64,000 bases of DNA from Pseudoalteromonas haloplanktis ATCC 14393 (GCF_000238355.1 NZ_AHCA01000014.1:26479-90478); one strand, 5' to 3'; positions 9,443-18,869 are shown, counted from the stretch's first letter. Notes: generated by a model from the letters alone, not told the origin. Program-made: numbers and translations.

Positions 9443-9919
9443 TTAAGAGCCTGGGTAGTAAATACTGTTAACGTACCACTCTTTCTTTCCTTGTGGGGTT
9501 GTGACATAAAATTCATCATCAACTTGCTTGTTTAATAGTGCACGTGCCATTGGAGAATCAATGGAAATATAATCTTTGCGGTCATAAATCTCATCAGGGC
9601 CGACAATTCTAAATTTAAGCACTTCACCTTGCTCATTTTCAATTTCCACCCAAGCACCAAAAAACACTTTACCAGCTTGTTGTGGTGAGTAATCAATTAT
9701 TTTTAGATCTGGCATACGTTTACGCAAATACCGAACACGGCGGTCTATTTGTCGTAGTAAACGCTTATTGTATTGATAGTCTGCATTTTCAGAGCGATCC
9801 CCCAAACTTGCTGCCCAGCTCACTATTTTAGTGACTTCAGGACGCTTAACATTCCATAAGTGATCATGTTCTTGTTGTAGTTGTAAATAGCCCTCTCGGG
9901 TAATTAAATTGGTTTTCAC
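9443..9919 (-). CDS. greB: Transcription elongation factor GreB
   Basis: 158 residues, the normal GreB length. The N-terminal coiled coil carries the catalytic acidic tip DRSENADYQYNKR (Asp41 and Glu44) that reaches through the RNA polymerase secondary channel and stimulates cleavage of backtracked RNA. The C-terminal FKBP-like domain includes VEIENEQGE and YISIDSPMARALL. The basic patch RRVRYLRKRMP matches GreB rather than GreA. It is divergent from ompR with 196 bases between starts. Stand-alone gene with a conventional ATG start. Confidence 0.95.
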   Translation of the reverse strand: MKTNLITREGYLQLQQEHDHLWNVKRPEVTKIVSWAASLGDRSENADYQYNKRLLRQIDRRVRYLRKRMPDLKIIDYSPQQAGKVFFGAWVEIENEQGEVLKFRIVGPDEIYDRKDYISIDSPMARALLNKQVDDEFYVTTPQGKKEWYVNSIYYPGS

Positions 9920-10115
9920 GTTGCAATTTTTACTTTGGGAGACACGTACGCAAGGTATAAAAATCTCGTTGCCTTGTCGAGCTGATTTTTACGATCTTTT
10001 ATATTTATGGTGCCTTGAAATGTTCAGTAACAATCTAGTGAGCTAATTAGTTTTTTATTATCAAGTTTTTCATTTATATTAATCAGTAACAGTAAAAACA
10101 ATAAGAATGAAATTA

Positions 10116-10835
10116 ATGGGACATGAAACTACAAAAGTATTAGTCGTTGATGATGATATGCGCTTACGCGGCTTGTTAGAGCGCTACTTGGTAGAACAAG
10201 GATTTATTGTACGTACAGCGGGCAACTCAGAACAAATGGATCGCTTACTAGAACGTGAAAACTTTCACTTAATGGTGCTCGATTTAATGCTTCCGGGCGA
10301 AGATGGCTTATCTATTTGCCAGCGCTTACGTCAAAAAGAAAATGAAATCCCCATTGTAATGCTGACCGCTAAAGGTGATGAAGTTGACCGAATTATTGGT
10401 TTAGAACTTGGCGCAGATGACTACATTCCAAAGCCATTTAATCCACGCGAATTATTAGCTCGTATTAAAGCCATTTTGCGCCGTCGCGCAAAAGAAGTAC
10501 CTGGGGCGCCTGCTGCAGAAGAAAATGAAATTACGTTCGGGGAATTCTCACTTAATTTAGCCACGCGAGAAATGAGCCAAGGTGACAAGACCATGTCGTT
10601 AACCAGTGGCGAGTTTGCGGTATTAAAAGCGTTGGTGACTCACCCGCGAGAGCCGCTAAGCCGTGATAAGTTAATGAATTTAGCTAGAGGGCGTGATTAC
10701 AGTGCGCTAGAGCGTAGTATCGATGTACAAGTATCGCGTTTGCGTCGGATGATTGAAGTCGATGCGGCTAATCCTCGCTATATTCAAACCGTGTGGGGCT
10801 TAGGCTACGTATTTGTACCTGATGGTGAAAAATAG
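10116..10835 (+). CDS. ompR: Two-component response regulator OmpR
   Basis: 239 residues from this ATG; an in-frame ATG at 10107 would add three. I prefer 10116 because the protein then aligns in length with E. coli OmpR. The receiver domain has acidic VVDDDMRLR, the phospho-acceptor Asp in VLDLMLPGEDG (residue 56 from this start), Thr in MLTAKG and Lys in YIPKPF. The C-terminal winged helix is OmpR type (LTSGEFAVLKALVTHPREPLSRDKL and YIQTVWGLGYVF). It controls porin and osmotic genes in relatives. Followed 6 bases later by the cognate kinase envZ. Very close to enterobacterial OmpR through the receiver domain. Confidence 0.95.
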   Translation: MGHETTKVLVVDDDMRLRGLLERYLVEQGFIVRTAGNSEQMDRLLERENFHLMVLDLMLPGEDGLSICQRLRQKENEIPIVMLTAKGDEVDRIIGLELGADDYIPKPFNPRELLARIKAILRRRAKEVPGAPAAEENEITFGEFSLNLATREMSQGDKTMSLTSGEFAVLKALVTHPREPLSRDKLMNLARGRDYSALERSIDVQVSRLRRMIEVDAANPRYIQTVWGLGYVFVPDGEK

Positions 10836-10841
10836 TCTGCT

Positions 10842-12137
10842 ATGAGTATGTTTCCCAAGAGTGCATTTGGACAAACAGTGTTTTTGGTAGCAGCATTATT
10901 GTTGATCAACCAAGTAGTATCTTACATCACTGTGAGTCTATACGTAGTTAAACCGACCATTGAACAAGTTAATCTGATTTTAGCCAAGCAGATCAAAACC
11001 GTGTTTATAGATTGGGAAGATGGCGTTGAGATCAGCGATGAAGTATCGAATAAGTTTTTTGAAATAACGGGTATCGAAGTCATGACTCAGCGCCAAGCGA
11101 TGAGCGAGGGACTTGGCCAAACTCGTGAGTATTCAATGCTATCACGCAGTATGTCTGAGCAATTAAATGGCTCTGCCCGAGTGCGTATAAGCCAAACAGA
11201 TCCGTTAGTATATTGGGTTGAAGCACCGCAAGCCCCTGGTTACTGGGTTAAAGTTCCTCTGACTGGTTTTAAAGAAAACAACCTCGAATTTTTGACCTTC
11301 TATTTATCCAGTATCGGTTTTTTAAGTGTGCTTGGTGGCTGGCTTTTTGCTCGTCACTTAAATCGACCATTAAAAGCATTGCAGCAAGCGGCTGTTAAAG
11401 TAGGTGTTGGTGACTTTTCCACTAAACTTGAAGAACATGGTTCAACTGAAGTGATTGAGGTAACACGGGCATTTAATCAAATGTCACGAGGGATTGCTGC
11501 ACTTGAAAATGACCGTCGATTATTGATGGCGGGTGTGTCTCATGATTTACGTACGCCACTGACACGCATTCGCTTAGCCACCGAAATGATGTCGGATGAA
11601 GAAGACTACCTGCGAGAAGGGATTATCTACGACATTGAAGATATGAATGCCATTATCGATCAATTTATTGAGTATTTGCGCCACCACAAACGTGAAGAGC
11701 TCGCGCTTGAAGATCTTAATGCGATTGTTTCAGAAGTGGTGCACTCAGAGCAAAAACATCAACGTACTATCACCTTTCGCGAAAACCCTAGTATTAGTAA
11801 TATCCCTTTAAGTATGGTGGCAATTAAACGCGTTGTTACCAACATGATTGAAAATGCGATACGTTATTCGGATGGCGATATTGAGGTTGAAACGGCGATC
11901 AGCAGTGATAAAAAATACGCTGTGGTGATGGTAAATGATCATGGCCCCGGTATTCCTGAGAGTGAACTAGAAACTGTATTTGAACCCTTTAAACAAGGTG
12001 ATGCAGCCAGAGGCAGTGAAGGTAGCGGCTTAGGTTTGGCAATTATCAAACGCATAATTGATATGCACGGTGGTAAGGTAAAATTAGTAAACCGCCCTGA
12101 AGGCGGTTTAAGTGCACAAATTTATTTACCTAAGTAG
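10842..12137 (+). CDS. envZ: Osmosensor histidine kinase EnvZ
   Basis: 431 residues. Two membrane segments (about 12-32 and 153-170) flank a periplasmic domain of roughly 120 residues. HAMP follows (RPLKALQQAA to FNQMS). The dimerisation box is MAGVSHDLRTPLTR with phospho-accepting His234. ATPase motifs are N (MIENAIRYSD), G1 (DHGPGIPE), F (FEPFKQGD) and G2 (GSGLGLAII). Inner membrane kinase and phosphatase for OmpR, whose gene ends 6 bases upstream; the pair forms an operon. Length is close to the E. coli protein. The hairpin after the gene ends the unit. Confidence 0.95.
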   Translation: MSMFPKSAFGQTVFLVAALLLINQVVSYITVSLYVVKPTIEQVNLILAKQIKTVFIDWEDGVEISDEVSNKFFEITGIEVMTQRQAMSEGLGQTREYSMLSRSMSEQLNGSARVRISQTDPLVYWVEAPQAPGYWVKVPLTGFKENNLEFLTFYLSSIGFLSVLGGWLFARHLNRPLKALQQAAVKVGVGDFSTKLEEHGSTEVIEVTRAFNQMSRGIAALENDRRLLMAGVSHDLRTPLTRIRLATEMMSDEEDYLREGIIYDIEDMNAIIDQFIEYLRHHKREELALEDLNAIVSEVVHSEQKHQRTITFRENPSISNIPLSMVAIKRVVTNMIENAIRYSDGDIEVETAISSDKKYAVVMVNDHGPGIPESELETVFEPFKQGDAARGSEGSGLGLAIIKRIIDMHGGKVKLVNRPEGGLSAQIYLPK

Positions 12138-12142
12138 CCTTT

Positions 12143-12170
12143 AGCCGTAAGCAACTTAAAGCTTACGGCT
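12143..12170. terminator. Hairpin between envZ and the GH97 gene
   Basis: Perfect 10-bp stem AGCCGTAAGC/GCTTACGGCT with an 8-base loop between convergent gene ends at 12137 and 12189. It is followed by TTAAAAC on plus and preceded by TTT; T runs are weak on both sides. Confidence 0.6.
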
Positions 12171-12188
12171 TAAAACTTATGGCTACCT

Positions 12189-14231
12189 TTAAAGCGCTTT
12201 AAATCTAATTGCTGTGCCGCCGCTGGTGGCAAGTTTCAGCGTTAGCTTATCTGTTGCTGTAACAATGCGTTTTTCGATTTTTAAATCGTAAGGGTTGTTC
12301 TTCCACTCGGCTTTGTCACCATCACGGTAAATGTGTGCTTCAAACTTTTTACCTTGCTCTAAAAAGTCGAGTTCAACTTCTATGCTACGGGCTTGCTCAT
12401 CGGTGACTGCGCCTAAGTACCAATCGTTACCTGAATAGTGATCACGTTTGCGCTCTTTACGAGCAAATACTACGTAGTCGCCAACTTCCCCTGCGATAGC
12501 GATACTTTGTTGCCAATCAGTGGGTACGTCTTGAATAAACTGGAAGGCATCAGGCTTGGCCAAATAGTTACGCGGTAAGTCAGCGGCCATTTGAATTGGG
12601 CTATACATTACAACATATAAAGCCAGTTGCTTCGCTAAAGTGGTTTGTGGGCGATTAGTATCAGCGCCTAAACCATTAAAACTCATATCAAAAATACCCG
12701 GAGTAAAATCCATCGGCCCTGCCAGCATACGAGTGAAGGCAAGCATTGGAATATGTTCAGGTGGATTAGGTGGTGTGCCCCAAGCATTAAATTCTTGGCC
12801 GCGAGCACCTTCACGAGCGATCCAATTTGGATACGTACGGCGCAGGCCGGTGTCTTTAATTGGCTCATGGGTATTAATGCTGAGCTTATGTTTAGCGGCT
12901 AGTTTGATACTGTGAAGGTACTCGTTAACCATAAATTGGCCGTCATGCCATTCTTTTCGAACAATACCATTGTCGTCAATGCGTTTGATATTACCGCCAT
13001 CAGCAACGTATCCTGTCTTCACTTGGCTAACGTTGGATTTTTCATAGAGTGCGTAGGCATCTTCCATTTGCTTGCGGTAGTTTGTAACGTTACCAGATGT
13101 TTCGTGGTGGCCAATCAGTTGTACACCTTTTTGTTTACCGTAACGAGTAAGTTCAGCAATATCAAAATCATCGTAAGGTTTGGTAAAGCTAAATACATCG
13201 CCATTAAAGAACCAGTCGCCATCCCAGCCAATATTCCAGCCTTCCACTAACACACCATCAAAACCGTATTTAGCGGCAAAATCCATGTAACGCTTTGTCT
13301 CGCTGGTAGTGGCGCCGTGTTTTTCACCGCTCCCCCAAGTATTTTCATTGATGTGCATGCCCCACCAAATACCGACATACTTCCCTGGTTTAACCCATGA
13401 CACATCACCGAGTTTATTGGGTTCATTGAGGTTTAAAATAATATCTGAGTTGATCAAATCAACGGCTTTTGCACCAATTTGAATGGTACGCCACGGTGTA
13501 TTAAACGCGCCGTGTTTTTTTACAGCGATGCCATCAGACCAAGGAGTTAAATCGGCTTGTAAAGTACCTGGGCGACGTTGATTTAACACCATACTGGCGT
13601 AATCAACTAGCGCTGCTTCGTGAATACTGACATGCACTCCATCGGCATTTTTAAAAGTAAATGGTGTGTGTACCAACGCGGCATCGTGTAATGGCGTGGT
13701 GTTATATGCGTATTCATAGCGATTCCAGCCACGCGCCGGGATCCACCATGCAGTGGTTTTATCAGCACCGGCAATTGCAAACTCAGTAAGCTCTTTGGTG
13801 ATTTCTATGTTTTCAAAACCTACTTGTTTAGGTACTTCGTAGCGAAAACCTACGCCATCATCAAATGCTCTAAAGCGTACGGTGTAAGTAGCTGCGTGTG
13901 GGGCCGATTTGCTAAAAGTAACGGCCACTTCATTATGCTGATCAATAACGGTTTCGCGTTCTCCCCAAGGTTGTTGCCATTGGCTATCATGTTGGGTGTT
14001 TTGTACGTCGATGATTTTAAACCCTTCAGCAAAGGCGGCTTGCTGTTTAAATTCAAAACCAAGCACTGAGTTTTCGATGATATCTTTGCCGTTAAAGCTG
14101 ATTTTATAGCTTGGCATTATTTGCTGATCTGAAATGGTTATTTTTATATTTCCATTCGGAGATTGAATTGTCGCGTCTTTAGCAAAGCAAGCGCTTGAAA
14201 ATCCTAATAGAAGTAGCAAAGGTAATCGCAT
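12189..14231 (-). CDS. GH97 alpha-glucosidase (SusB-like), periplasmic
   Basis: 680 residues with signal peptide (LPLLLLLGFSSACFA). The N-terminal GH97 beta-sandwich is at about 20-280 and the (beta/alpha)8 barrel follows with GIWWGMHINENTW, GFDGVLVEGWN (Glu330), HHETSG (Glu377), NTHEPIKDTGLRRTYPN (Glu456) and REGARGQEFNAWG (Glu474, Glu480). Glu456 and Glu480 have the 24-residue spacing I recall for the SusB catalytic glutamates. The position where retaining GH97 enzymes have a nucleophilic Asp reads KTGYVAD, so an inverting SusB-type alpha-glucosidase is likely. It would cleave glucose from maltooligosaccharides. A motif 72 bases upstream of its start is shared with the TonB receptor/pullulanase locus, linking it to starch use. 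Confidence 0.9.
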   Translation of the reverse strand: MRLPLLLLLGFSSACFAKDATIQSPNGNIKITISDQQIMPSYKISFNGKDIIENSVLGFEFKQQAAFAEGFKIIDVQNTQHDSQWQQPWGERETVIDQHNEVAVTFSKSAPHAATYTVRFRAFDDGVGFRYEVPKQVGFENIEITKELTEFAIAGADKTTAWWIPARGWNRYEYAYNTTPLHDAALVHTPFTFKNADGVHVSIHEAALVDYASMVLNQRRPGTLQADLTPWSDGIAVKKHGAFNTPWRTIQIGAKAVDLINSDIILNLNEPNKLGDVSWVKPGKYVGIWWGMHINENTWGSGEKHGATTSETKRYMDFAAKYGFDGVLVEGWNIGWDGDWFFNGDVFSFTKPYDDFDIAELTRYGKQKGVQLIGHHETSGNVTNYRKQMEDAYALYEKSNVSQVKTGYVADGGNIKRIDDNGIVRKEWHDGQFMVNEYLHSIKLAAKHKLSINTHEPIKDTGLRRTYPNWIAREGARGQEFNAWGTPPNPPEHIPMLAFTRMLAGPMDFTPGIFDMSFNGLGADTNRPQTTLAKQLALYVVMYSPIQMAADLPRNYLAKPDAFQFIQDVPTDWQQSIAIAGEVGDYVVFARKERKRDHYSGNDWYLGAVTDEQARSIEVELDFLEQGKKFEAHIYRDGDKAEWKNNPYDLKIEKRIVTATDKLTLKLATSGGTAIRFKAL

Positions 14232-14302
14232 AGCTGTTCCTTGAGGTGTAACCTAATTGAATCATTTAGCATAAAACGCCAGTGCTTTTATTACGAGATG
14301 GT

Positions 14303-14316
14303 TGCATACGTATTCA
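14303..14316. promoter_or_regulatory. Putative maltodextrin regulator operator (LacI-type)
   Basis: TGCATACGTATTCA with palindromic core ATACGTAT, 72 bases upstream of the GH97 start. The identical 14 bases occur at 28907-28920 upstream of the TonB receptor and pullulanase. A central CG in a palindrome is typical of LacI-family sites such as MalR. Regulator gene not in the window. Confidence 0.6.
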
Positions 14317-14419
14317 ATTTATTGTCAGCTAAGCTGAAACTAAATCTTGGTAATAAAATTAACAAAGTATCAATTGAATCGGTCTATAATGAATAAAAAT
14401 AAAATAATAAGACATTCAG

Positions 14420-15049
14420 ATGTTCAAACTATTTATTACTGCTTTATTCATTTTTATGGGCTGTAAAAGCTATGCTGCAACCATCACTATTCATGATCAA
14501 AACCAGCAACCGCTCGCAAATGCGGTAGTATGGCTAACTGCAACTGATCATACCCTACAAACACTGCCTGTGAGTTCACTCTTTACGATGACGCAAAAAG
14601 ACCGGCAATTTACTCCTCATGTTTTAGTGGTACCGCAAAATGCGCAGGTTGAATTCCCCAATGCTGATTCAATCATGCATCATGTTTATTCGTTTTCAAA
14701 CGCTAAATCATTTGAACTAAAGCTTTACCGTGAGCAACCGCAAGCTCCGATCCGCTTTGAGCAAACGGGAGTTGTTGAGCTTGGTTGTAATATTCATGAT
14801 TGGATGTTGGGTTATATAGTAGTGGTTGATAGTCCATTTTATGGCATCACAAATACTCAAGGACAAATAGCGCTGACTCCACAACACGGTGAGTATGAGC
14901 TTAATGTATGGCATGAAGGATTTAGCGATATTAGTCAAACCGAAAGTAAAACTATCGCGCTTGGTAGCGCAGCGGTTGTTTATCAAATAAAGCAGGTTAT
15001 TGTTCCTCGCATTACGATTGGTGTAGATGAATTTGATGACTATGAATAA
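14420..15049 (+). CDS. Secreted cupredoxin-domain protein (methylamine-utilisation-like)
   Basis: 209 residues with signal peptide (LFITALFIFMGCKSYAA). The N-terminal half is a plastocyanin-like domain: a His pair in IMHHVYSFS (His87/88) and the later cluster ELGCNIHDWMLGY supply Cys123, His126 and Met129, the pattern of a type 1 copper site. The C-terminal part (about 135-200) looks like a carboxypeptidase-regulatory or Ig-like fold (ITNTQGQIALTPQHGEYELNVWHEG). Proteins of this type are often labelled 'methylamine utilization protein', but no methylamine dehydrogenase gene is near. It overlaps the next gene by 8 bases (ATGAATAA), implying coupled translation. Periplasmic copper protein or electron carrier is the best reading. 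Confidence 0.75.
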   Translation: MFKLFITALFIFMGCKSYAATITIHDQNQQPLANAVVWLTATDHTLQTLPVSSLFTMTQKDRQFTPHVLVVPQNAQVEFPNADSIMHHVYSFSNAKSFELKLYREQPQAPIRFEQTGVVELGCNIHDWMLGYIVVVDSPFYGITNTQGQIALTPQHGEYELNVWHEGFSDISQTESKTIALGSAAVVYQIKQVIVPRITIGVDEFDDYE

Positions 15050-16265
15050 GGTTAGTTTAGCTTTTATCCTACTAGGGCTAGCATTTAGCTTTAATGCACT
15101 GGCACAGGTTAAGGGATTACTGCAATTGACAGCTGTAAATGGTGACCCGCAACTTAGTTGGCAAGAAGGTGGCGTTGGACTTTACCGTTACGATAGTGAC
15201 AACGATGGTATTGTACTTTCGCAGGGTCTTATCGATTTTAGGGTTGATTTAAGTACTAATTGGTCGGCGCATGGGGTTGTTAATGCTTATCAAGATCCGC
15301 AAGCCTCGTTAGGTTTTAGCCAAGCCTATTTTCAATATCAGCCACTAACGAGTAGCAAGTATAAATGGCATGTTAGAGCGGGGGGATTTTACCCGTTATT
15401 ATCACTGGAAAACCCGGATATGGGTTGGATCTCTCCTTATAATTACACCAACTCTGCTATTAATTCTTGGATTGGTGAGGAGGTTCGTACTGTGGGGGTT
15501 GAAGCAACTATCAAGCGCCCTGGGCGCAGCTTTAACAGTAAACATAGCTTTGCGTTTGTTGGTGCAACATTTAAAGGGAATGATCCCGCAGGTACGCTTT
15601 TAGCGTGGCGTGGATTTGCAATGCATGACCGACAAACAACCTTTAATGAAGCGGTTGCATTTGCACCCGTTGCATCACTTAATACATCTCAGCTGCAACA
15701 TCAAGCAAATCAGGTTTTGCCTTTTGAAGAAGTTGATGGTCGCTTTGGTTATTATGGTGGCATTCATTGGGACTATCTTAAAAAGTCACAGTTTCGTTTT
15801 TATTATTATGATAATAATGGCGATCCAGCGGCATTAAATTACAGCACAGGGCAATATGCGTGGGATACGCGGTTTTCAAGTGTTGCATGGTTGTATAAAT
15901 TTACAGCTCAAACTCGCCTGATAGTACAAGCTATGTCTGGCAACACGGCGATGGGCGAGAGCCGTGGTGTTGATAATGACTTTTATAGTCACTTTATCCT
16001 ATTAAGCCACAAAAAGGCAGCGCATAGGTTGTCTATTCGCTATGACTACTTTGAAGTTACTGACAAAGATGATTGGACGTTTGACCCAAATGCCAGTCAT
16101 GGCGAAGGGATCACAGCTACTTTGCGCTACCAGCTTTCACCACAATGGCAGTTAGGGATCGAGGGGTCAGCTTTGCATAGTCAAGCTGACAACCGTGAAG
16201 CGATGGGCATTGCCAGAAAATTATCGCAACAGCAGCTGAGCTTAAATGTGCAGTGGCGCTATTAA
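15042..16265 (+). CDS. Predicted outer-membrane beta-barrel protein, partner of the cupredoxin
   Basis: 407 residues from this ATG; ATGs at 15027 and 15036 are possible but would spoil the signal peptide MNKVSLAFILLGLAFSFNALA. The rest is rich in alternating aromatic strands (FGYYGGIHWDYL, SQFRFYYYD, LSIRYDYFEV) and ends in LSLNVQWRY, a C-terminal aromatic strand. A porin-like or DcaP-like barrel is likely, but I cannot name the family. It overlaps the stop of the cupredoxin gene by 8 bases and is 68 bases upstream of a chemotaxis receptor, so the three probably form a unit. Substrate unknown. Confidence 0.7.
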   Translation: MNKVSLAFILLGLAFSFNALAQVKGLLQLTAVNGDPQLSWQEGGVGLYRYDSDNDGIVLSQGLIDFRVDLSTNWSAHGVVNAYQDPQASLGFSQAYFQYQPLTSSKYKWHVRAGGFYPLLSLENPDMGWISPYNYTNSAINSWIGEEVRTVGVEATIKRPGRSFNSKHSFAFVGATFKGNDPAGTLLAWRGFAMHDRQTTFNEAVAFAPVASLNTSQLQHQANQVLPFEEVDGRFGYYGGIHWDYLKKSQFRFYYYDNNGDPAALNYSTGQYAWDTRFSSVAWLYKFTAQTRLIVQAMSGNTAMGESRGVDNDFYSHFILLSHKKAAHRLSIRYDYFEVTDKDDWTFDPNASHGEGITATLRYQLSPQWQLGIEGSALHSQADNREAMGIARKLSQQQLSLNVQWRY

Positions 16266-16333
16266 TGGTAATTTTATTCATTTGAACTATCTTTAAGTAA
16301 CTATTGATACAGCATTTTTTGTAAAGGTAAAAC

Positions 16334-17935
16334 ATGAAATTACAGAGTATTCGTGTGAAAAGCTCCATTCCAATCATGTTACTTGGGATTGCAATAATTG
16401 TATTGATCACAGGTTACAGCCATTTGATTAATTTACAAAAAGTTGCTTTAGATACACAGTCTGAGCGATTCCTTAATGCTATTTCAGTGGTTGTTAATGG
16501 CGATCGTGATCTCTACCAAGCCAAAGTTGCAGAGTTGCATTTAGTCACGAATAAAATCGGCAATGCTGAAGAGTTGCAAGAGCATCAAGAAAACGCCCAA
16601 CAAGTGGCTGAGCGATTTAAGCAGTATTTGCAGTACTTATCTGTCTATCCACAAGTTACTGCACAATTTAGTGGCTTTAACAACGCATTTGATAAATGGC
16701 TATCGGCATCAAATGCCTATATTGATGACCCACAAAACCGACAAAAAAATCTTCAAGCTGATAGAGAGTTTGCTGCACTGCGTGGCATTTTAGATAAGGC
16801 AGGTGAGCAAGCGGAGCTGACATCGAAAGATGAAAAACAAAAGCTGCTTGAAAAAATTAGCACTACAAAAGGATTCTTATTGGTTATGGTGGTAGTACTG
16901 TTAGCCATTTCTGGTTGGTTCAGTTATATCATTCCGCGTCAGTTAACTAAACAGATGCATTATGTGACTGCACGGATCAATGATATTGCCTCCGGTGACG
17001 GTGATTTAACGGGCAGGATCGCCGTCAAAAGCCAAGATGAATTTTCTGAGTTAGCGACAGCATTTAATCGTTTTTTGGATAATTTACAGCAATTGATCCG
17101 TGATATTTTAGAACAAGCAAAAGAGTTAAATCACTTAGGTATCGATCTTAATCAGTTCGCCAAGCAAAATAATCAGGTCAACCAAAAACTCAGCCAAGCA
17201 TCCGAGTCAATTGTCAGTGCTGTGCATGAGATGAGTGTTGCTAGTCGTGAAGTGGCCAATGTTGCGCAGCAGTCATCTAAAGAAGCAGATAACTCACAAC
17301 AATTTGCTAAGCAGGGGTTAGCGGCGGTGGCTAATTCCAGTGATAAAATAGTTGCGTTATCTGATAATATGGAACACGCGAGTAATAAATCAACCGAGCT
17401 ACAGGAAAACTCCGAGAATATAGCGAAAGTGCTAGATGTGATCCGTGCAATTGCAGAACAAACTAATCTACTGGCGTTGAATGCGGCGATAGAAGCTGCG
17501 CGCGCCGGTGAGCAAGGTCGAGGTTTTGCGGTGGTGGCTGATGAAGTGCGCACTTTGGCAACTCGCACTCAAGAAAGCACTAATGATATACAAACTATGG
17601 TGGAGCAATTTGCTAATAGTGTAGAGCAATCATTAGCGGCAATTAATGGTGGCAAGCGCTTTGCTGATGAAGCTGTTGCTTCATTTGCGCAAACTAATGA
17701 TGTGCTTAATGCTATGCAGCAATCATCGATAAAAGTGAATGATATGGCGATGCAAACAGCGCAAGCAACCGATGAGCAAACCGCCGTTGCTGAAGAAATT
17801 AGCCATAATTTATCGTCATTAAATGATCAAACCGTGCAAGGTGGTGAGCTTGCACATTCTACTGAAGAGGTGGCTGTAAGGATGAACCAGTTAACCGATG
17901 AGCTGAGTCGTTTAGTGCAACGTTTTAAGGTTTAG
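16334..17935 (+). CDS. Methyl-accepting chemotaxis protein
   Basis: 533 residues. N-terminal membrane helix (about 11-30), a periplasmic helical sensor of roughly 150 residues resembling a four-helix bundle, second membrane helix (about 180-200), HAMP (about 200-255) and a long cytoplasmic coiled coil. The hairpin tip EQTNLLALNAAIEAARAGEQGRGFAVVADEVR (split here as the two halves of the invariant tip, about 374-407) binds CheA/CheW. No C-terminal NWETF-type CheR tether is seen. It follows the cupredoxin and barrel genes on the same strand after 68 bases. The ligand is unknown; the context hints at a signal handled by those two proteins, which is inference. Confidence 0.92.
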   Translation: MKLQSIRVKSSIPIMLLGIAIIVLITGYSHLINLQKVALDTQSERFLNAISVVVNGDRDLYQAKVAELHLVTNKIGNAEELQEHQENAQQVAERFKQYLQYLSVYPQVTAQFSGFNNAFDKWLSASNAYIDDPQNRQKNLQADREFAALRGILDKAGEQAELTSKDEKQKLLEKISTTKGFLLVMVVVLLAISGWFSYIIPRQLTKQMHYVTARINDIASGDGDLTGRIAVKSQDEFSELATAFNRFLDNLQQLIRDILEQAKELNHLGIDLNQFAKQNNQVNQKLSQASESIVSAVHEMSVASREVANVAQQSSKEADNSQQFAKQGLAAVANSSDKIVALSDNMEHASNKSTELQENSENIAKVLDVIRAIAEQTNLLALNAAIEAARAGEQGRGFAVVADEVRTLATRTQESTNDIQTMVEQFANSVEQSLAAINGGKRFADEAVASFAQTNDVLNAMQQSSIKVNDMAMQTAQATDEQTAVAEEISHNLSSLNDQTVQGGELAHSTEEVAVRMNQLTDELSRLVQRFKV

Positions 17936-17956
17936 TTAATCTTAAATACAGGCAAT

Positions 17957-17981
17957 AAAAAGGGTTCGTACGAACCCTTTT
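17957..17981. terminator. Palindromic terminator between MCP and speE
   Basis: Palindrome AAAAGGGTTCG/CGAACCCTTTT centred on 17969-17970, with A and T tracts on each side, so it can serve both convergent genes ending at 17935 and 18006. Confidence 0.8.
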
Positions 17982-18005
17982 ACATATCAATTTTTACTAC
18001 AACGT

Positions 18006-18869
18006 TTACTTTTTCTCAAAAGCGCGTTTCATATAATTAGGTGTTGCTAGCGCGCCGTGGTGAATACCACTGTTGTAGTATTCTGTACCTTGTGCGATGT
18101 CTGCAGCAGCATCTTCTCTAAATCCTGCAAATGCTTCATCTTTACGAGCAAGCGTCACTGACCATAAACCACTTGGGTAAATTGGCTGTGGGAATGGCAG
18201 TGTTTGCAAATCGTTAAAGCCAACATCTGTCATTGCATCACGCATTTCTACTAATAATGGCATATGCATAAGGGGTGATTCACTTTGTTGCACCATAATA
18301 CCGCCAGGGCGAAGCGCGTTTAAACAGCTCGTGTAAAAAGCATGGTTGAACAAGCCTTCACCAGGGCCTACCGGATCAGTACCATCAACAATAACCACAT
18401 CAATTGACTCAGCAGCAAGTTCACGCATGTACTTGATACCATCGTCAAACATGACAGTGGCACGTGGATCTTGGTTCGCTTCACATAATTCAGGGAAGTA
18501 TTTTAATGACATTTGTGTCACAACTTCGTCAATATCAATCTGTGTAACAGATTCAACGCTAGGGTGTTTGAGCACTTCACGTAAGGTGCCGCAATCACCA
18601 CCGCCGATAATGACTACATTTTTCGGGTTTGGGTGAGCAAGCAATGCTGGGTGGCTGATCATTTCATGGTAAAAAAAGTTCTCGCGACTACTTACCATAG
18701 TACAACCATCAATAATCATTAGGTTACCAAAGTCGGTAGTTTCATACATTTCGACTTTTTGGAAAGGTGATTGCTGCTCATCTAACTTTTTATTGATGCG
18801 TAGAGAGAACGCACTGCCGTCACGTTCACTGATTTCGGTAAACCATTTGCTTTGCTCTAAATTTGCCAT
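18006..18869 (-). CDS. speE: Spermidine synthase (polyamine aminopropyltransferase)
   Basis: 287 residues from the ATG at 18869; an upstream in-frame ATG at 18911 would add 14 residues that do not look like family sequence. Transfers an aminopropyl group from decarboxylated S-adenosylmethionine to putrescine. Motifs: the N-terminal beta-barrel lid with FGNLMIIDGCTMVSSRENFFYHEM, the nucleotide-binding loop VVIIGGGDCGTLREVLKH, acidic IDIDEVV, and VVIVDGTDPVGPGEGLF with the gate Asp. Cytoplasmic. It is divergent from speA, which starts the route from arginine to putrescine, so this locus holds two steps of polyamine synthesis. No speB or speD is visible here. Confidence 0.95.
   Translation of the reverse strand: MANLEQSKWFTEISERDGSAFSLRINKKLDEQQSPFQKVEMYETTDFGNLMIIDGCTMVSSRENFFYHEMISHPALLAHPNPKNVVIIGGGDCGTLREVLKHPSVESVTQIDIDEVVTQMSLKYFPELCEANQDPRATVMFDDGIKYMRELAAESIDVVIVDGTDPVGPGEGLFNHAFYTSCLNALRPGGIMVQQSESPLMHMPLLVEMRDAMTDVGFNDLQTLPFPQPIYPSGLWSVTLARKDEAFAGFREDAAADIAQGTEYYNSGIHHGALATPNYMKRAFEKK

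Noticed and set aside
15027..15041. Earlier start of the barrel gene
   Set aside because: The signal peptide begins naturally at 15042, and the overlap with the upstream stop is then the usual ATGAATAA type.
14420..15049. Methylamine dehydrogenase pathway
   Set aside because: Only the cupredoxin resemblance supports it; mau structural genes are absent.
17173..17568. 131-codon minus-strand frame in the MCP signalling domain
   Set aside because: Overlaps invariant MCP tip sequence; Ala/Ser-rich antisense of a coiled coil, no ribosome site.
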